A DNA stretch of 64,000 nucleotides from contig NZ_JALN02000001.1 of NCBI RefSeq assembly GCF_000559085.1, forward strand, positions 1,922,001 to 1,986,000, in the 5' to 3' direction. Source of the stretch: Mycolicibacterium aromaticivorans JS19b1 = JCM 16368 (GTDB taxonomy: Bacteria > Actinomycetota > Actinomycetes > Mycobacteriales > Mycobacteriaceae). A program made the translations under genes and the position numbers. The notes beneath the pieces are model-generated. The model ran no database searches and was not told where the DNA came from. It saw nothing but the letters and a program-made list of their open reading frames with translations. Shown here piece after piece: positions 8,371 through 18,389 of the stretch (its first letter is position 1; each line of letters starts with the position of its first letter).

Positions 8371-9273
8371 TTAACGTCGTGCGGTAAGCATGCGGGTGAC
8401 CAAGGCCGCAGCCAGGTTCAAGATGCCTACCAGAATGATCAGCGTGAGGGCCGCACCCCAGATTCGAAGGAAGCCCGCGTGCTGTGGGTTGGTGAGTTCG
8501 GTGTAGATCAGCAGCGGCAACGAAGCCATATTGCCTTCAAAGATATCGAAGTTGATGGATCGGCTGTAGCCGACAAGGACCAGCACCGGCGCCGTCTCAC
8601 CGATGACGCGCGCCACCGAAAGCAACACGCCAGAAATGATGCCGGGCAGTGCGGTCGGTACGACTACCCGCAAGATTGTGATCCACTTCGGAATTCCCAA
8701 GGCGTAACTGGCTTCTCGCAACTCGTCGGGAACAAGTTTGAGCATTTCTTCGGTGTTCCGCACGACTACGGGAAGCATGAGTAGCACCAGAGCCAACGAC
8801 ACCGCGAACGAACTCTGGGGAAATCCCATCGTGGCGATCCACAAGCTGAAAATGAACAGCGCAGCAACGATCGACGGTACGCCGGCCAAGACGTCCACCA
8901 TGAACGTAGTGGCTTTCGCCAGTACGCCCGTGCCGTATTCCACCAAGTAGACCGCGGCCATCAATCCGAGCGGCACGGCAACGACGGCGGCAACGGCCGC
9001 CTGGACGAGTGACCCGTAGATCGCGTGGTAGACGCCGCCGGCGAATTGTTCGGGGAGAACCCCCTGGAGGGAGTGCGTCCACCACCCCGACCGAGTCACC
9101 GCGTACCAGCCACGTTCGATTACCATCCACAACACCCAAACCAATGGGACGACAGCGATTCCGAACGCGATCAGAAACAGCGAGCTGGCCACCCGGTTCT
9201 TGATCTTTCGTCCCGGGCTAATCGGGTGGAACGTCGGTCCTTTGACGGGTTGATCGAGAGTGGCACTCATCAT
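8371..9273 (-). CDS. pstA: phosphate ABC transporter permease PstA
   Basis: This 300-residue inner-membrane permease has about six transmembrane helices and the binding-protein-dependent transport signature [20 protein letters not shown] (the EAA loop that contacts PstB). It forms the translocation channel with PstC. Its start overlaps the end of pstC by 4 bp, which indicates translational coupling. Confidence 0.95.
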   Translation of the reverse strand: MMSATLDQPVKGPTFHPISPGRKIKNRVASSLFLIAFGIAVVPLVWVLWMVIERGWYAVTRSGWWTHSLQGVLPEQFAGGVYHAIYGSLVQAAVAAVVAVPLGLMAAVYLVEYGTGVLAKATTFMVDVLAGVPSIVAALFIFSLWIATMGFPQSSFAVSLALVLLMLPVVVRNTEEMLKLVPDELREASYALGIPKWITILRVVVPTALPGIISGVLLSVARVIGETAPVLVLVGYSRSINFDIFEGNMASLPLLIYTELTNPQHAGFLRIWGAALTLIILVGILNLAAALVTRMLTARR

Positions 9274-10337
9274 CCGTTGACCCTTCCGCCTGCGACTGCG
9301 CGGGCTGCCGAATTGACGATGAACGTCAAGGCGAACAATACGAAGCCCGCCGCGATGTAAGCGCCCGTTGGCAGCGGTTCACTGAACTCTGCTGCGGCAG
9401 AGGCGATCTTGGATGCGAAGGTATATCCGCCGTCGAAGAGCGACCAGCTGCCGGCCTTGGCCGCCGAGCGCAGGATGATCAAGACGGCTACCGTCTCGCC
9501 GAGAGCGCGGCCCAGGCCGAGCATTGACGCGGCAACGATGCCGCTTCGCCCGAAAGGTAGGACGGTCATCCTGATCACTTCCCACTTCGTCGCGCCGAGC
9601 GCTTGCGCCGCTTCGATATGGGGCTTGGGGGTTTGTCGGAACACTTCACGCGATACCGACGTGACGATCGGGAGAATCATCACGGCCAAAACGATGCCTG
9701 CGGTGAATATGGTGCCTCCACCGGCCAGTGACACATTGCCCTGCTTGAACAGGAACAGCCACCCCAAGGTGCGATTGAGGAACGTCGCGATGGGCTCAAG
9801 GTTGGGCGCCAGCACGAAGATTCCCCACAAGCCGAAGATGATCGAGGGCACCGCAGCCAGCAGGTCGACCATAACGCTGAAGGGCCGAGCAAATCGCGCG
9901 GGCGCGTACTGGGTGAGGAAAATCGCGATACCGACCGAGACGGGGACAGCCAGCAGCAGCGCGAATACCGAGCTCAAAACCGTGACCATGAAAAGGTCAC
10001 GGATACCGAAGGCAAGATTTTCGGCATCCGTGGTGCTGAACTCGGCGCTCGTAAAGAAGTTCACGTGATTGACCCGCAGCGACGGAACTGCGCGGATCAG
10101 CAAGAAGATCGCGATGAGAGCGATCGCGATCACGATTGTCGAACCGGCGGCGGTCGCGATCGCTTTGAACGCTCGGTCGCCGAATTGACGACTGCTGGCT
10201 CCGATTGCTTTGGGGGCCTTCACTCCGGCCGGTCCCGGCATACCCGGAATGGACATGTCTTGAATGCTAGTGCCATCCGCGAGGGGCGCCTCCTTGGAAG
10301 ACGCCCCAGGCGGACGGACTTCAGGCTCTAGAGCCAT
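9270..10337 (-). CDS. pstC: phosphate ABC transporter permease PstC
   Basis: This 355-residue permease partners PstA. A cytoplasmic N-terminal tail of about 55 residues precedes six predicted membrane helices. The EAA loop is seen in [20 protein letters not shown]. The gene starts 12 bp after the pstS stop and overlaps pstA by 4 bp, so the four genes are one transcription unit read from the minus strand. Confidence 0.95.
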   Translation of the reverse strand: MALEPEVRPPGASSKEAPLADGTSIQDMSIPGMPGPAGVKAPKAIGASSRQFGDRAFKAIATAAGSTIVIAIALIAIFLLIRAVPSLRVNHVNFFTSAEFSTTDAENLAFGIRDLFMVTVLSSVFALLLAVPVSVGIAIFLTQYAPARFARPFSVMVDLLAAVPSIIFGLWGIFVLAPNLEPIATFLNRTLGWLFLFKQGNVSLAGGGTIFTAGIVLAVMILPIVTSVSREVFRQTPKPHIEAAQALGATKWEVIRMTVLPFGRSGIVAASMLGLGRALGETVAVLIILRSAAKAGSWSLFDGGYTFASKIASAAAEFSEPLPTGAYIAAGFVLFALTFIVNSAARAVAGGRVNG

Positions 10338-10349
10338 CGAAACCTCTGA

Positions 10350-11483
10350 TCAGGAAATCGCGTTGACGGCTGCCGAGAGCTTGGGCATGAATGCGCTCGG
10401 AATCGGGATGTAGCCGTTGTCAGCCAGACCGCTCTGGCCCGGGCCGATCGCTGCCTGCAGGAACGCCTTAACAGCGGTGCCGGTATCAGCGTCGGGGTAC
10501 TTCGAGCACACGATCTCATAGGTCGCCAACACGATCGGGTACGAACCCGGCTGCGTCGGCTTGTAGAAGGACGAGGTGTCGATCACCAGATCGTTGCCCT
10601 GGCCCTTGATGTTCGCGCCCGCAATCGTTTTGCCAACGGTGTCGGGTGTGATGTCGACCGGATCCGGTCCCGCAGAGGTGACGATCTTAGCCATGTTGAG
10701 CTTCTGCGCTTGAGCGAACGACCACTCGTTGTAGGTGATGGAGCCGTCCGTGGCCTTGATCGCCGCCGACGTGCCGTCGTTACCCTTCGCGCCTTCGCCG
10801 ACACCGCCGTTGAAAGACTTGCCCGCGCCCTTGCCCCACGCACCGTCGGACGCGCCATTGAGGTACTGCTGGAAGTTGTCGGTGGTGCCGGACTGATCGC
10901 TACGAAATACGACGTGAATTGGCTCCGAGGGCAATTGGGCGTTGGGGTTCAACGCCTTGATGGCCGGGTCATCCCAGGTGGTGACGGCGCCGTTGAAGAT
11001 CTTGGCGGCGGTCGGACCGTCGAGCACCAGTGAGTCAACGCCCTTGACGTTGTATGTGATCGCGATCGGACCGAAGACTGTCGGCAGGTTCCAGGCGGGA
11101 GATCCGCAGCGCTGCGCAGCCTTGTCAGGCTCGCCCTTCGATGCATCCAGCGGCACATCAGACCCACCGAAATCTGTTTGCTTGCCGATAAATTCACTGA
11201 TCCCAGCGCCAGAGCCGTTGGCGGTGTAGTTCAGCGTCTGCCCTGAACAGGCTTGCTCGAACGCGTTGACGAACCGAGTCATGGCGTTCGCTTGCGCGGT
11301 CGAGCCACTTGCCTTCAACGTCTTCTTGCCGCCGCAGCTAACCTTAGAACCGGAAGCGCCGGCGGTACCGGACGCGCCCGACGTCGTCGCCGACGTGTTG
11401 TTGTTGTTGCTGCCGCATCCTGATAACACCAGAGCGCTTGCCGCGAGCAGGCTTAGCGCTGCGCCGGATCGGTTGAGCTTCAC
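10350..11483 (-). CDS. pstS: phosphate-binding lipoprotein PstS
   Basis: This 377-residue periplasmic phosphate receptor has a signal peptide ending in the lipobox LSGC, with lipidated Cys at residue 23. An Asn/Thr/Ser-rich linker follows, then the PBP fold ([33 protein letters not shown]). The GTG start at 11483 has AGAGGAG 5 nt upstream. It is the first gene of pstSCAB and is preceded by a Pho-box-like repeat at 11618-11639. Confidence 0.96.
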   Translation of the reverse strand: MKLNRSGAALSLLAASALVLSGCGSNNNNTSATTSGASGTAGASGSKVSCGGKKTLKASGSTAQANAMTRFVNAFEQACSGQTLNYTANGSGAGISEFIGKQTDFGGSDVPLDASKGEPDKAAQRCGSPAWNLPTVFGPIAITYNVKGVDSLVLDGPTAAKIFNGAVTTWDDPAIKALNPNAQLPSEPIHVVFRSDQSGTTDNFQQYLNGASDGAWGKGAGKSFNGGVGEGAKGNDGTSAAIKATDGSITYNEWSFAQAQKLNMAKIVTSAGPDPVDITPDTVGKTIAGANIKGQGNDLVIDTSSFYKPTQPGSYPIVLATYEIVCSKYPDADTGTAVKAFLQAAIGPGQSGLADNGYIPIPSAFMPKLSAAVNAIS

Positions 11484-11617
11484 GTAACTCCTCTAGAGCC
11501 GGGGTGGCGAGTTTGTCGTCCACCGGGTCACACCGAATCACGGAACAAGCGTTCCGCCGAGCAGTCGATCGCTGCCCGACAGGGAACCTATGGTTCGACT
11601 ATGAATAGTCGATCGAC

Positions 11618-11639
11618 CGACGATGAACGGAAGATGAAC
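11618..11639 (-). promoter_or_regulatory. Pho-box-like direct repeat before pstS
   Basis: On the minus strand two consecutive 11-nt units, GTTCATCTTCC (11639-11629) and GTTCATCGTCG (11628-11618), share the first seven bases exactly. They lie about 135 bp upstream of the pstS start. The arrangement resembles RegX3/PhoB boxes and parallels the repeat before phoU. Confidence 0.6.
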
Positions 11640-11652
11640 CAGTGGGTTTGCC

Positions 11653-13373
<1,721 letters not shown>

Positions 13374-13580
13374 CAAACTCTCCAATGCCCCGGATACTCA
13401 TCGTCGACAGCGCCGTCGCGGTGACCCACCAGACTCATGGGCGACATATGGCCGTTACCCAGCCATGGGTCATCTAACTTTAACCCGCCACCTGCTATTT
13501 AGCTGATTTGAACGACTTCACCTGCCGTCGAGGGGGTGCGCGACGGCGGTTGCGCACCGGTTGTACGCCAGAATGTGCAG

Positions 13581-14378
13581 GTGCGAAAGCTCCTGATCAC
13601 TCTCGGTGCGACGCTGCTCGCCGTGGCCGTCGGGGCGGTCGGCGTCGATTTCGGCGCGACGATCTACGCCGAGTACCGGCTTTCGCGCACCGTGCGCAGC
13701 GCCGCGGGACTGTCGTTCGACCCGTCGGTGGCGATCCTGGGGTTTCCGTTCATTCGCCAGGCCATGAAGCACCACTTCGACGAGATCGAGATCAAGGCCA
13801 ATGGGGTGGGCCATCCCGTGGTCGGCAAGGCCTCGCTGGAGGCCACCCTGCACAACATCGACCTCACCCAGGCATCGTGGCTGATCAGACCGGACGCGAA
13901 CCTGCCGGTCGGCAAGCTCGAGAGCCGCATCATCATCGACTCCCTCCACCTCGGCCGGTTCGTCGGGATCACCGACCTGATGGTGGAGGCTCCGTCGAAG
14001 GAGACCAACGACGCCACCGGCGGCACCACCGAGTCGGGTATCTCCGGTAGCAAGGGCCTGGTCTTCACCGGGACGCCGAAGAAAGCCGGCTTCGACAAGC
14101 CGATCAGCGTCGCCGTCGACCTTTCGGTGGCCGGCCCGGACCAGACCACGCTGGTTTTCACAGCGACGGATGTGCAGACCGGTCCCGGCACCGCTGACCA
14201 GCCGGTACCCGATGACAAGAAGGCAGCGGTGCTCGCGGCGTTCAGCGGCAGACTGCCCAGCCAGAAGTTGCCGTTCGGGGTGCGTCCGACCACCGAGGGT
14301 GCTCGCGGCTCGGACATCATCATCGAAGGCATCGCCGAGGGAGTAACCATCCGGCTCGACGGGTTCACACAGTCATGA
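13581..14378 (+). CDS. lmeA: LmeA, lipomannan elongation protein (DUF2993)
   Basis: The 265-residue protein has an N-terminal signal/membrane anchor (about residues 1-28, VRKLLITLGATLLAVAVGAV) and a DUF2993 lipid-binding-type periplasmic domain. It matches Rv0817c/LmeA, which supports extension of the alpha-1,6-mannan backbone of lipomannan. The GTG at 13581 gives a compact signal; an ATG at 13536 would add 15 poorly fitting residues. The stop overlaps the thiX start by 4 bp (ATGA). Confidence 0.85.
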   Translation: MRKLLITLGATLLAVAVGAVGVDFGATIYAEYRLSRTVRSAAGLSFDPSVAILGFPFIRQAMKHHFDEIEIKANGVGHPVVGKASLEATLHNIDLTQASWLIRPDANLPVGKLESRIIIDSLHLGRFVGITDLMVEAPSKETNDATGGTTESGISGSKGLVFTGTPKKAGFDKPISVAVDLSVAGPDQTTLVFTATDVQTGPGTADQPVPDDKKAAVLAAFSGRLPSQKLPFGVRPTTEGARGSDIIIEGIAEGVTIRLDGFTQS

Positions 14379-14794
14379 GCCCCGCTTTGATCACCGCGAT
14401 CGTCGCCATCGCCGCCGCGCTGGGGGTGGCGATCGTCGCAGGCATCCTGCACAACCGGCGGTCCGGAGTCGTGCGCGAGGCCGAATCGCACGACGTCGAC
14501 TTCAGCGACCTGGGTTTATCCCGGACCGGGCCGACGATCGTCCATTTCAGCGCAGTGTGGTGTGGACCCTGCGCAGGAGTGCGACGCGTGGTCAACCAGG
14601 TCTGTGCCGACCTTCGTGACGTCGCCCACGTCGAGATCGACATGGACGCCGATCCGGCTGCCGCACGCAAGCTTTCAGTACTGTCGCTGCCGACCACGTT
14701 CATCTTCGACGCAGACGGCCGGCAGCGGTACCGGACGGCGGGGGTCCCCAAGGCCGCTGACCTGCGGGCGGCCCTCGAGCCTCTGTTGGCCTGA
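14375..14794 (+). CDS. thiX: membrane-anchored thioredoxin-like protein ThiX
   Basis: These 139 residues comprise one N-terminal transmembrane helix (about 5-25) and a thioredoxin fold with the active-site motif WCGPC (Cys63, Cys66) and the cis-Pro LSLPTTF. It corresponds to Rv0816c. The orientation suggests the redox domain could lie on either face of the membrane; I cannot decide this from sequence. It is translationally coupled to lmeA and precedes the sulfur operon. Confidence 0.88.
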   Translation: MSPALITAIVAIAAALGVAIVAGILHNRRSGVVREAESHDVDFSDLGLSRTGPTIVHFSAVWCGPCAGVRRVVNQVCADLRDVAHVEIDMDADPAAARKLSVLSLPTTFIFDADGRQRYRTAGVPKAADLRAALEPLLA

Positions 14795-14810
14795 AAGCCC
14801 GGTCATTGGG

Positions 14811-14816
14811 TAGCAT
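14811..14816 (+). promoter_or_regulatory. -10 element for leaderless poly-Cys leader
   Basis: TAGCAT ends 7 nt before the GTG at 14824, so transcription should start on the first base of that codon and give a leaderless mRNA. Confidence 0.65.
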
Positions 14817-14823
14817 GACTCGC

Positions 14824-14916
14824 GTGTCGACCCGCCTCGAGCTAGCGCTCACCAAGCGTCGCGCAGTCGATCTGTGCCGCGTTGCGGGTTGTTGCTGTTG
14901 TTGCTGTAGCTGCTGA
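14824..14916 (+). CDS. poly-cysteine leader peptide (cysteine attenuator)
   Basis: A 30-codon leaderless reading frame starts with GTG at 14824. It contains Cys18, six consecutive Cys codons (23-28), Ser29 and Cys30, then TGA. An equivalent peptide precedes the same DUF4395-cysA2-sseC operon in M. smegmatis, where poly-Cys leaderless sORFs are reported to act as cysteine-responsive attenuators. Ribosome stalling at the Cys run when charged Cys-tRNA is scarce exposes the ribosome-binding site of the next gene. The ATG at 14815 is in frame but overlaps the -10 hexamer, so it is less likely. The peptide itself is probably without function. Confidence 0.85.
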   Translation: MSTRLELALTKRRAVDLCRVAGCCCCCCSC

Positions 14917-15006
14917 GTCGCCGCGCCCTTCTTTCGCGCCGCCACTCTGGAGCGGCCGTTTGCGGCTCGTCTCCGCCCAGCCCGATCAGCAACAGGAGAA
15001 GAAACC
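14917..15006 (+). promoter_or_regulatory. attenuator region upstream of DUF4395 gene
   Basis: TCTCC at 14970-14974 is complementary to GGAGA at 14995-14999, which is the Shine-Dalgarno sequence of the next gene. An alternative hairpin GCCG-TTTG-CGGC (14955-14966) lies just upstream. Competing structures controlled by translation of the poly-Cys peptide would explain cysteine control; the pairings are read from sequence, the switch is inferred. Confidence 0.5.
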
Positions 15007-15477
15007 ATGTCGACAAGCACCACCAGTACCCCCGCCGTCACCCAGGTGGATGTCCGCGGCCCCCGCTTTGCAGCCTGGGTCACCACGGCCGTCCTGGTCG
15101 CGGTTCTCGTCGTCTCGGGCTTGCGCCCGGTTGCTGCGAGTGTGCTGCTGGGGTTGCAGGCCGTCGTGTTCGCGGTCGGGGCGCTACGCGGGCCGCGTCA
15201 GCACCCCTACGGAATGATCTTCGCCAACCTCGTCGCGCCGCGGCTGAGTCCCGTCTCCGAGCGGGAGCCGGTGCCGCCGTTGAAGTTCGCGCAGTTGGTG
15301 GGGTTCGTGTTCGCCGTCGCCGGGGTCGCAGGCTTCGCCCTGGGCGCACCGCTTCTCGGCACCGTCGCCACCGCGTTCGCGTTGTTCGCCGCCTTCCTCA
15401 ACGCAGCCTTCGGCATCTGCCTGGGCTGCCAGATCTACCCCCTCGTGGCCAGGCTGCGCACGCCGGCCACCACCTGA
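15007..15477 (+). CDS. DUF4395 integral membrane protein
   Basis: These 156 residues have about four hydrophobic helices (around 23-41, 42-60, 95-112, 115-140). The C-terminal segment FGICLGCQIYPLVAR has a CLGC dithiol pair. DUF4395 proteins accompany thiosulfate sulfurtransferase genes in mycobacteria, so a role in sulfur trafficking or membrane thiol chemistry is likely, but no activity is known to me. It is the first structural gene of the poly-Cys-controlled operon, with AGGAGAAG before the ATG. Confidence 0.85.
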   Translation: MSTSTTSTPAVTQVDVRGPRFAAWVTTAVLVAVLVVSGLRPVAASVLLGLQAVVFAVGALRGPRQHPYGMIFANLVAPRLSPVSEREPVPPLKFAQLVGFVFAVAGVAGFALGAPLLGTVATAFALFAAFLNAAFGICLGCQIYPLVARLRTPATT

Positions 15478-15512
15478 GCTTTTCTAGACACGCAACCGAA
15501 AGGAACCACTTC

Positions 15513-16346
15513 ATGGCACGCTCCGACGTCCTGGTCTCCACCGACTGGGCCGAGAGCAATCTCGATGCGCCGAACGTCGTCTTCGTCGAGGTCGACGAGG
15601 ACACCTCGGCTTACGAAGACGGCCACATCGCCGGCGCCGTCAGGCTGGACTGGAAGACTGAATTGCAGGACCAGGTCAAGCGTGACTTCGTCGATCAAGA
15701 ACAGTTCTCGAAGTTGTTGTCCGACAAGGGAATCAGCAACGACGACACCGTGATCCTGTACGGCGGCAACAACAACTGGTTCGCCGCGTACGCATACTGG
15801 TACTTCAAGCTGTACGGCCACGAGAACGTCAAGCTGCTCGACGGCGGCCGCAAGAAGTGGGAACTCGACGGACGCCCCCTGGTGACCGAGGTGCCCGAGC
15901 GGCCCGCCACCTCGTACGCCGCGAAGGCCCCCGACAACACCATCCGCGCGTTCCGCGACGAGGTGATCGCCGCGATCAATGCAAAGAACCTGGTGGACGT
16001 GCGGTCCCCCGACGAGTTCTCCGGCAAGATCCTCGCGCCTGCCCACCTGCCGCAGGAGCAGAGCCAGCGCCCCGGGCATATCCCCGGCGCCATCAACGTT
16101 CCGTGGAGCAGGGCTGCGAACGAGGACGGAACCTTCAAGTCCGACGAGGAATTGGCCAAGCTCTACGCCGCGGCCGGCCTGGACGGCGAGAAGGAGACGA
16201 TCGCCTACTGCCGAATCGGCGAGCGGTCGTCGCACACCTGGTTCGTGCTGCAGGAACTGTTGGGGCACAAGAACGTCAAGAACTACGACGGTAGTTGGAC
16301 AGAATATGGCTCCCTGGTGGGGGCCCCGATCGAGTTGGGAAGTTGA
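15513..16346 (+). CDS. cysA2: thiosulfate sulfurtransferase CysA2 (rhodanese)
   Basis: This 277-residue protein has two rhodanese domains. The C-terminal domain carries the active-site loop CRIGERS with catalytic Cys233. The N-terminal domain has Gly (LYGGNNN) where a catalytic Cys would be, as usual. It transfers sulfane sulfur from thiosulfate and matches the duplicated CysA2/CysA3 proteins of M. tuberculosis. It lies 35 bp after the DUF4395 gene and 2 bp before sseC, within one operon. Confidence 0.93.
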   Translation: MARSDVLVSTDWAESNLDAPNVVFVEVDEDTSAYEDGHIAGAVRLDWKTELQDQVKRDFVDQEQFSKLLSDKGISNDDTVILYGGNNNWFAAYAYWYFKLYGHENVKLLDGGRKKWELDGRPLVTEVPERPATSYAAKAPDNTIRAFRDEVIAAINAKNLVDVRSPDEFSGKILAPAHLPQEQSQRPGHIPGAINVPWSRAANEDGTFKSDEELAKLYAAAGLDGEKETIAYCRIGERSSHTWFVLQELLGHKNVKNYDGSWTEYGSLVGAPIELGS

Positions 16347-16348
16347 TC

Positions 16349-16651
16349 ATGTGCTCTGCACCTAAACAAGGACAGACCCTGCCCGCCGGTGTCGACCTCG
16401 AGAAGGAGACCGTGATCACGGGCCGCGTGGTGGACGACTCGGGTCAGACGGTAGGCGGCGCCTTTGTGCGTCTGCTGGACTCGAGCGACGAGTTCACCGC
16501 CGAGGTGGTGGCCTCGGCGACCGGTGACTTCCGGTTCTTCGCGGCACCGGGCACCTGGACAGTGCGTGCGCTGTCCAAGGTCGGCAACGGCGACGTCACC
16601 GTCGCGCCGACCGGTGCCGGGATCCACGAAGTCGACATCAAGGTCGCGTAA
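16349..16651 (+). CDS. sseC: SseC (DUF1416) sulfur-metabolism protein
   Basis: This 100-residue protein has an all-beta, carboxypeptidase-regulatory-like fold (VITGRVVDDSGQTVGGAFVRLLD). It corresponds to Rv0814c/SseC. The gene always follows cysA in mycobacteria; its biochemical role is not established. The N terminus MCSAPKQG keeps a Cys at residue 2. It is the last gene of the poly-Cys-controlled operon. Confidence 0.88.
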   Translation: MCSAPKQGQTLPAGVDLEKETVITGRVVDDSGQTVGGAFVRLLDSSDEFTAEVVASATGDFRFFAAPGTWTVRALSKVGNGDVTVAPTGAGIHEVDIKVA

Positions 16652-16697
16652 GACGGTTGGGGACGGGCTCGGGCGGCACCTCCGCCCGGGCCCCAGA

Positions 16698-16703
16698 TAG
16701 ACT
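16698..16703 (+). promoter_or_regulatory. -10 element for leaderless small membrane peptide
   Basis: TAGACT is followed by 6 nt and then the GTG at 16710, again fitting leaderless transcription. Confidence 0.55.
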
Positions 16704-16709
16704 GTCACC

Positions 16710-16808
16710 GTGGTTCTTTTCTACGAGATCCTCCTGGTTGCGACGGTCGTGTTGATCACCTGGTTCGCGTTGTACGCGCTGTATCGACTGATCACCGACG
16801 AGTCGTGA
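16710..16808 (+). CDS. 32-residue single-pass membrane peptide
   Basis: This short frame starts with GTG at 16710 and ends at TGA 16806-16808. It encodes a 32-residue peptide that is almost entirely one transmembrane helix (about residues 4-24, rich in Val, Leu, Ile, Phe) with a charged end (YRLITDES). A perfectly spaced -10 hexamer and a 4-nt GTGA overlap with the next gene argue that it is translated. Its function is unknown; it may help to couple translation of the downstream gene or act at the membrane. Confidence 0.65.
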   Translation: MVLFYEILLVATVVLITWFALYALYRLITDES

Positions 16809-17449
16809 GTTCCGAGGACATCTCCGGTAGCGGCGATCGCGCCGTAGCGGCTGCGGCCGAGCGGGCGAAGGAAACGGCCGGGCGCAACATCCCTGTTTTC
16901 GACGATCTGCCGGTGGCCGCCGACACCGCCAATCTGCGCCTTGGCGCCAACCTCAACGATGCACTGCTGGCCTTGCTGCCGCTGGTCGGGGTCTGGCGCG
17001 GCGAGGGCGAAGGTCGCGGCACCCACGGCGACTACCACTTCGGACAGCAGATCATCGTCTCGCACGACGGCGGTGAATATCTGAACTGGGATTCCCGGTC
17101 CTGGCGCCTCGACGAGTCGGGTGAGTACGCCGGCCCGGGACTTCGGGAATCCGGCTTCTGGCGGTTCGTCACCGACCCGGCCGATCCCGGTGAATCGCAG
17201 GCCATCGAGTTGATGCTGGCGCACTCGGCGGGCTACGTCGAATTGTTCTACGGCCACCCCCGCAATCAGTCGTCGTGGGAGCTGGTGACCGATGCGTTGG
17301 CGCGCAGCAAGTCCGGTGTGCTGGTGGGCGGTGCGAAACGGTTGTACGGGATCGTCGAGGGCGACCTGGCCTACGTCGAGGAGCGGGTCGACGCCGACGG
17401 CGGCCTTGTTCCGCACCTGTCCGCGCGGCTGACGCGATACGTCGGCTGA
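16805..17449 (+). CDS. lipocalin/FABP-like beta-barrel protein (Rv0813c-like)
   Basis: The 214-residue protein resembles Rv0813c of the nitrobindin/FABP-like family. About 50 helical residues precede a ten-stranded barrel beginning [12 protein letters not shown] and ending [11 protein letters not shown], both family hallmarks. The ligand (fatty acid or other small hydrophobic molecule) is not established, and heme binding cannot be assumed. The GTG start overlaps the upstream micropeptide stop by 4 nt, and the stop overlaps the next ATG (TGATG). Confidence 0.85.
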   Translation: MSSEDISGSGDRAVAAAAERAKETAGRNIPVFDDLPVAADTANLRLGANLNDALLALLPLVGVWRGEGEGRGTHGDYHFGQQIIVSHDGGEYLNWDSRSWRLDESGEYAGPGLRESGFWRFVTDPADPGESQAIELMLAHSAGYVELFYGHPRNQSSWELVTDALARSKSGVLVGGAKRLYGIVEGDLAYVEERVDADGGLVPHLSARLTRYVG

Positions 17450-17766
17450 TGCGCCGCGTTGCCCTGGTGGTCGCCACGGCGGCCACCGCACTCCTCGCCG
17501 GGTGCGTCCCCGCCCCGTCGCCCTCGCAGCCGACGGCGATCAGCCCGGCGCCGAGCACCACCAGTCCCCCACCTGGCACCACGTCCCCGAGCAGCACCAC
17601 ACCGGGTCCGGCTGAGCACGGTTCGCTGGCCCGTTGTCTGCACGAGCACGGAGTTCCCGACTCGGCCGGTACCGCGGTCCTGGGTCCGCCGCCGGGCGTC
17701 GATCCGGGCGTCTGGGATCAAGCGATGAAAGCCTGCTCGCCGCTCGAGCCCGGCCCGGCTTCATAG
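17449..17766 (+). CDS. small proline-rich lipoprotein
   Basis: These 105 residues start with a signal peptide ending in LLAGC (lipidated Cys19). A Pro/Ser/Thr-rich linker follows, then a short domain with two Cys (LARCLHEHGVPDS and MKACSPL). The Pro-rich stretch and Cys spacing suggest an envelope-anchored protein of unknown role. It is translationally coupled (TGATG) to the upstream barrel protein. Confidence 0.8.
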   Translation: MRRVALVVATAATALLAGCVPAPSPSQPTAISPAPSTTSPPPGTTSPSSTTPGPAEHGSLARCLHEHGVPDSAGTAVLGPPPGVDPGVWDQAMKACSPLEPGPAS

Positions 17767-17788
17767 CTTCGACTCGTACCCTCGAGTG

Positions 17789-18109
17789 ATGGGCGCGAAA
17801 GCACGCCATTCGATCGCACGGCTGGCGGTTGCGCCGGTAGCCGTAGTCGGGGCGGTCGTCGTCGCCGCGCCCGCCGCGGCAGACCCGCCGTGGCCGGCCG
17901 CAGGTACCGAATCAGCGGCCGACACCATTCGCGACCTCCAGAGTCAGGGCTACCGCGTCGGTATCAACTGGGTCTTCGGTTACACCAGCCAATCGCTCGA
18001 CAGGTGCTCGGTCACCGGGATCCACAATCCAGGCGGACCGCCTGATGAATCTGCCGAGCCGACAACGGTTTTCATCGATGTGTCCTGCCCTGATCACGAC
18101 AATTGGTGA
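17789..18109 (+). CDS. small secreted hypothetical protein
   Basis: The protein is 106 residues with a Sec signal peptide (about 1-32, ending AAPAAADP). The mature part (AADTIRDLQSQGYRVGINWV... ) resembles a PASTA-like motif and has two Cys near the C terminus (DRCSVTG, VSCPDH). It is similar in design to the product at 930-1400. A GTG three bases upstream (17786) is an alternative start. It is followed by a strongly structured intergenic region. Confidence 0.75.
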   Translation: MGAKARHSIARLAVAPVAVVGAVVVAAPAAADPPWPAAGTESAADTIRDLQSQGYRVGINWVFGYTSQSLDRCSVTGIHNPGGPPDESAEPTTVFIDVSCPDHDNW

Positions 18110-18138
18110 AGCGCCGAGCCCGCGGGGTGTCAACCGTC

Positions 18139-18210
18139 GGGGGGCCGCGAGAAAAGGGGCGGCCCCCGAGCCGTTATTCCCTGGTCGGACTAACCAAGAG
18201 CTCGGGGGCC
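18139..18210. terminator. overlapping GC-rich hairpins, probable bidirectional terminator
   Basis: Two strong stems share one arm: GGGGGCCGC (18140-18148) with GCGGCCCCC (18159-18167), and GGCCCCCGAGC (18161-18171) with GCTCGGGGGCC (18200-18210). An inner TGGT/ACCA pair lies within the second loop. They sit between convergent genes and lack a U tract, as many mycobacterial terminators do. Because they are mutually exclusive they could also act as a switch. Confidence 0.5.
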
Positions 18211-18341
18211 GGGTAGCTGCCTGGAATTCGCCAGCGCGCTCAAAGCGCGGGTAAATCCCGGCACCTGGTGCTGCTAGCGGGCAGCCACCTCACATGTCCT
18301 AGAAGCTATCAATTTTCCGGACCACCTCCCTTCTCGTGTAC
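18161..18341 (-). ncRNA. candidate structured small RNA downstream of pabC
   Basis: On the minus strand a possible promoter (TTGGCA 18376-18371, 18-bp spacer, TACTTT 18352-18347) lies just past the pabC stop. The following sequence contains nested helices. GGTGGCTGCC (18289-18280) pairs with GGCAGCTACC (18221-18212) along 10 bp with one G-U. Inside it CGCTAGC (18279-18273) pairs with GCTGGCG (18235-18229). Inside that are small hairpins GCAC/GTGC, CGGG/CCCG and GCGC/GCGC. The stem at 18161-18210 would end the transcript. No known RNA family is recognised, and the strand is a judgement from the promoter and terminator order. Confidence 0.4.
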
Positions 18342-18389
18342 CGACGAAAGTACCCGCGTCAGAAAGGTTGTGCCAACACATTTTCGCGA

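Noticed and set aside
18127..18132. TTGACA on the minus strand as a -35 box
   Set aside because: No suitable -10 hexamer lies 16-19 bp downstream on that strand.
18319..18334. Plus-strand sequence resembling the 3' end of 16S rRNA (GGACCACCTCCCTTCT)
   Set aside because: Only about 16 bases match loosely and no other rRNA sequence is near; it is better read as a purine-rich tract on the minus strand.
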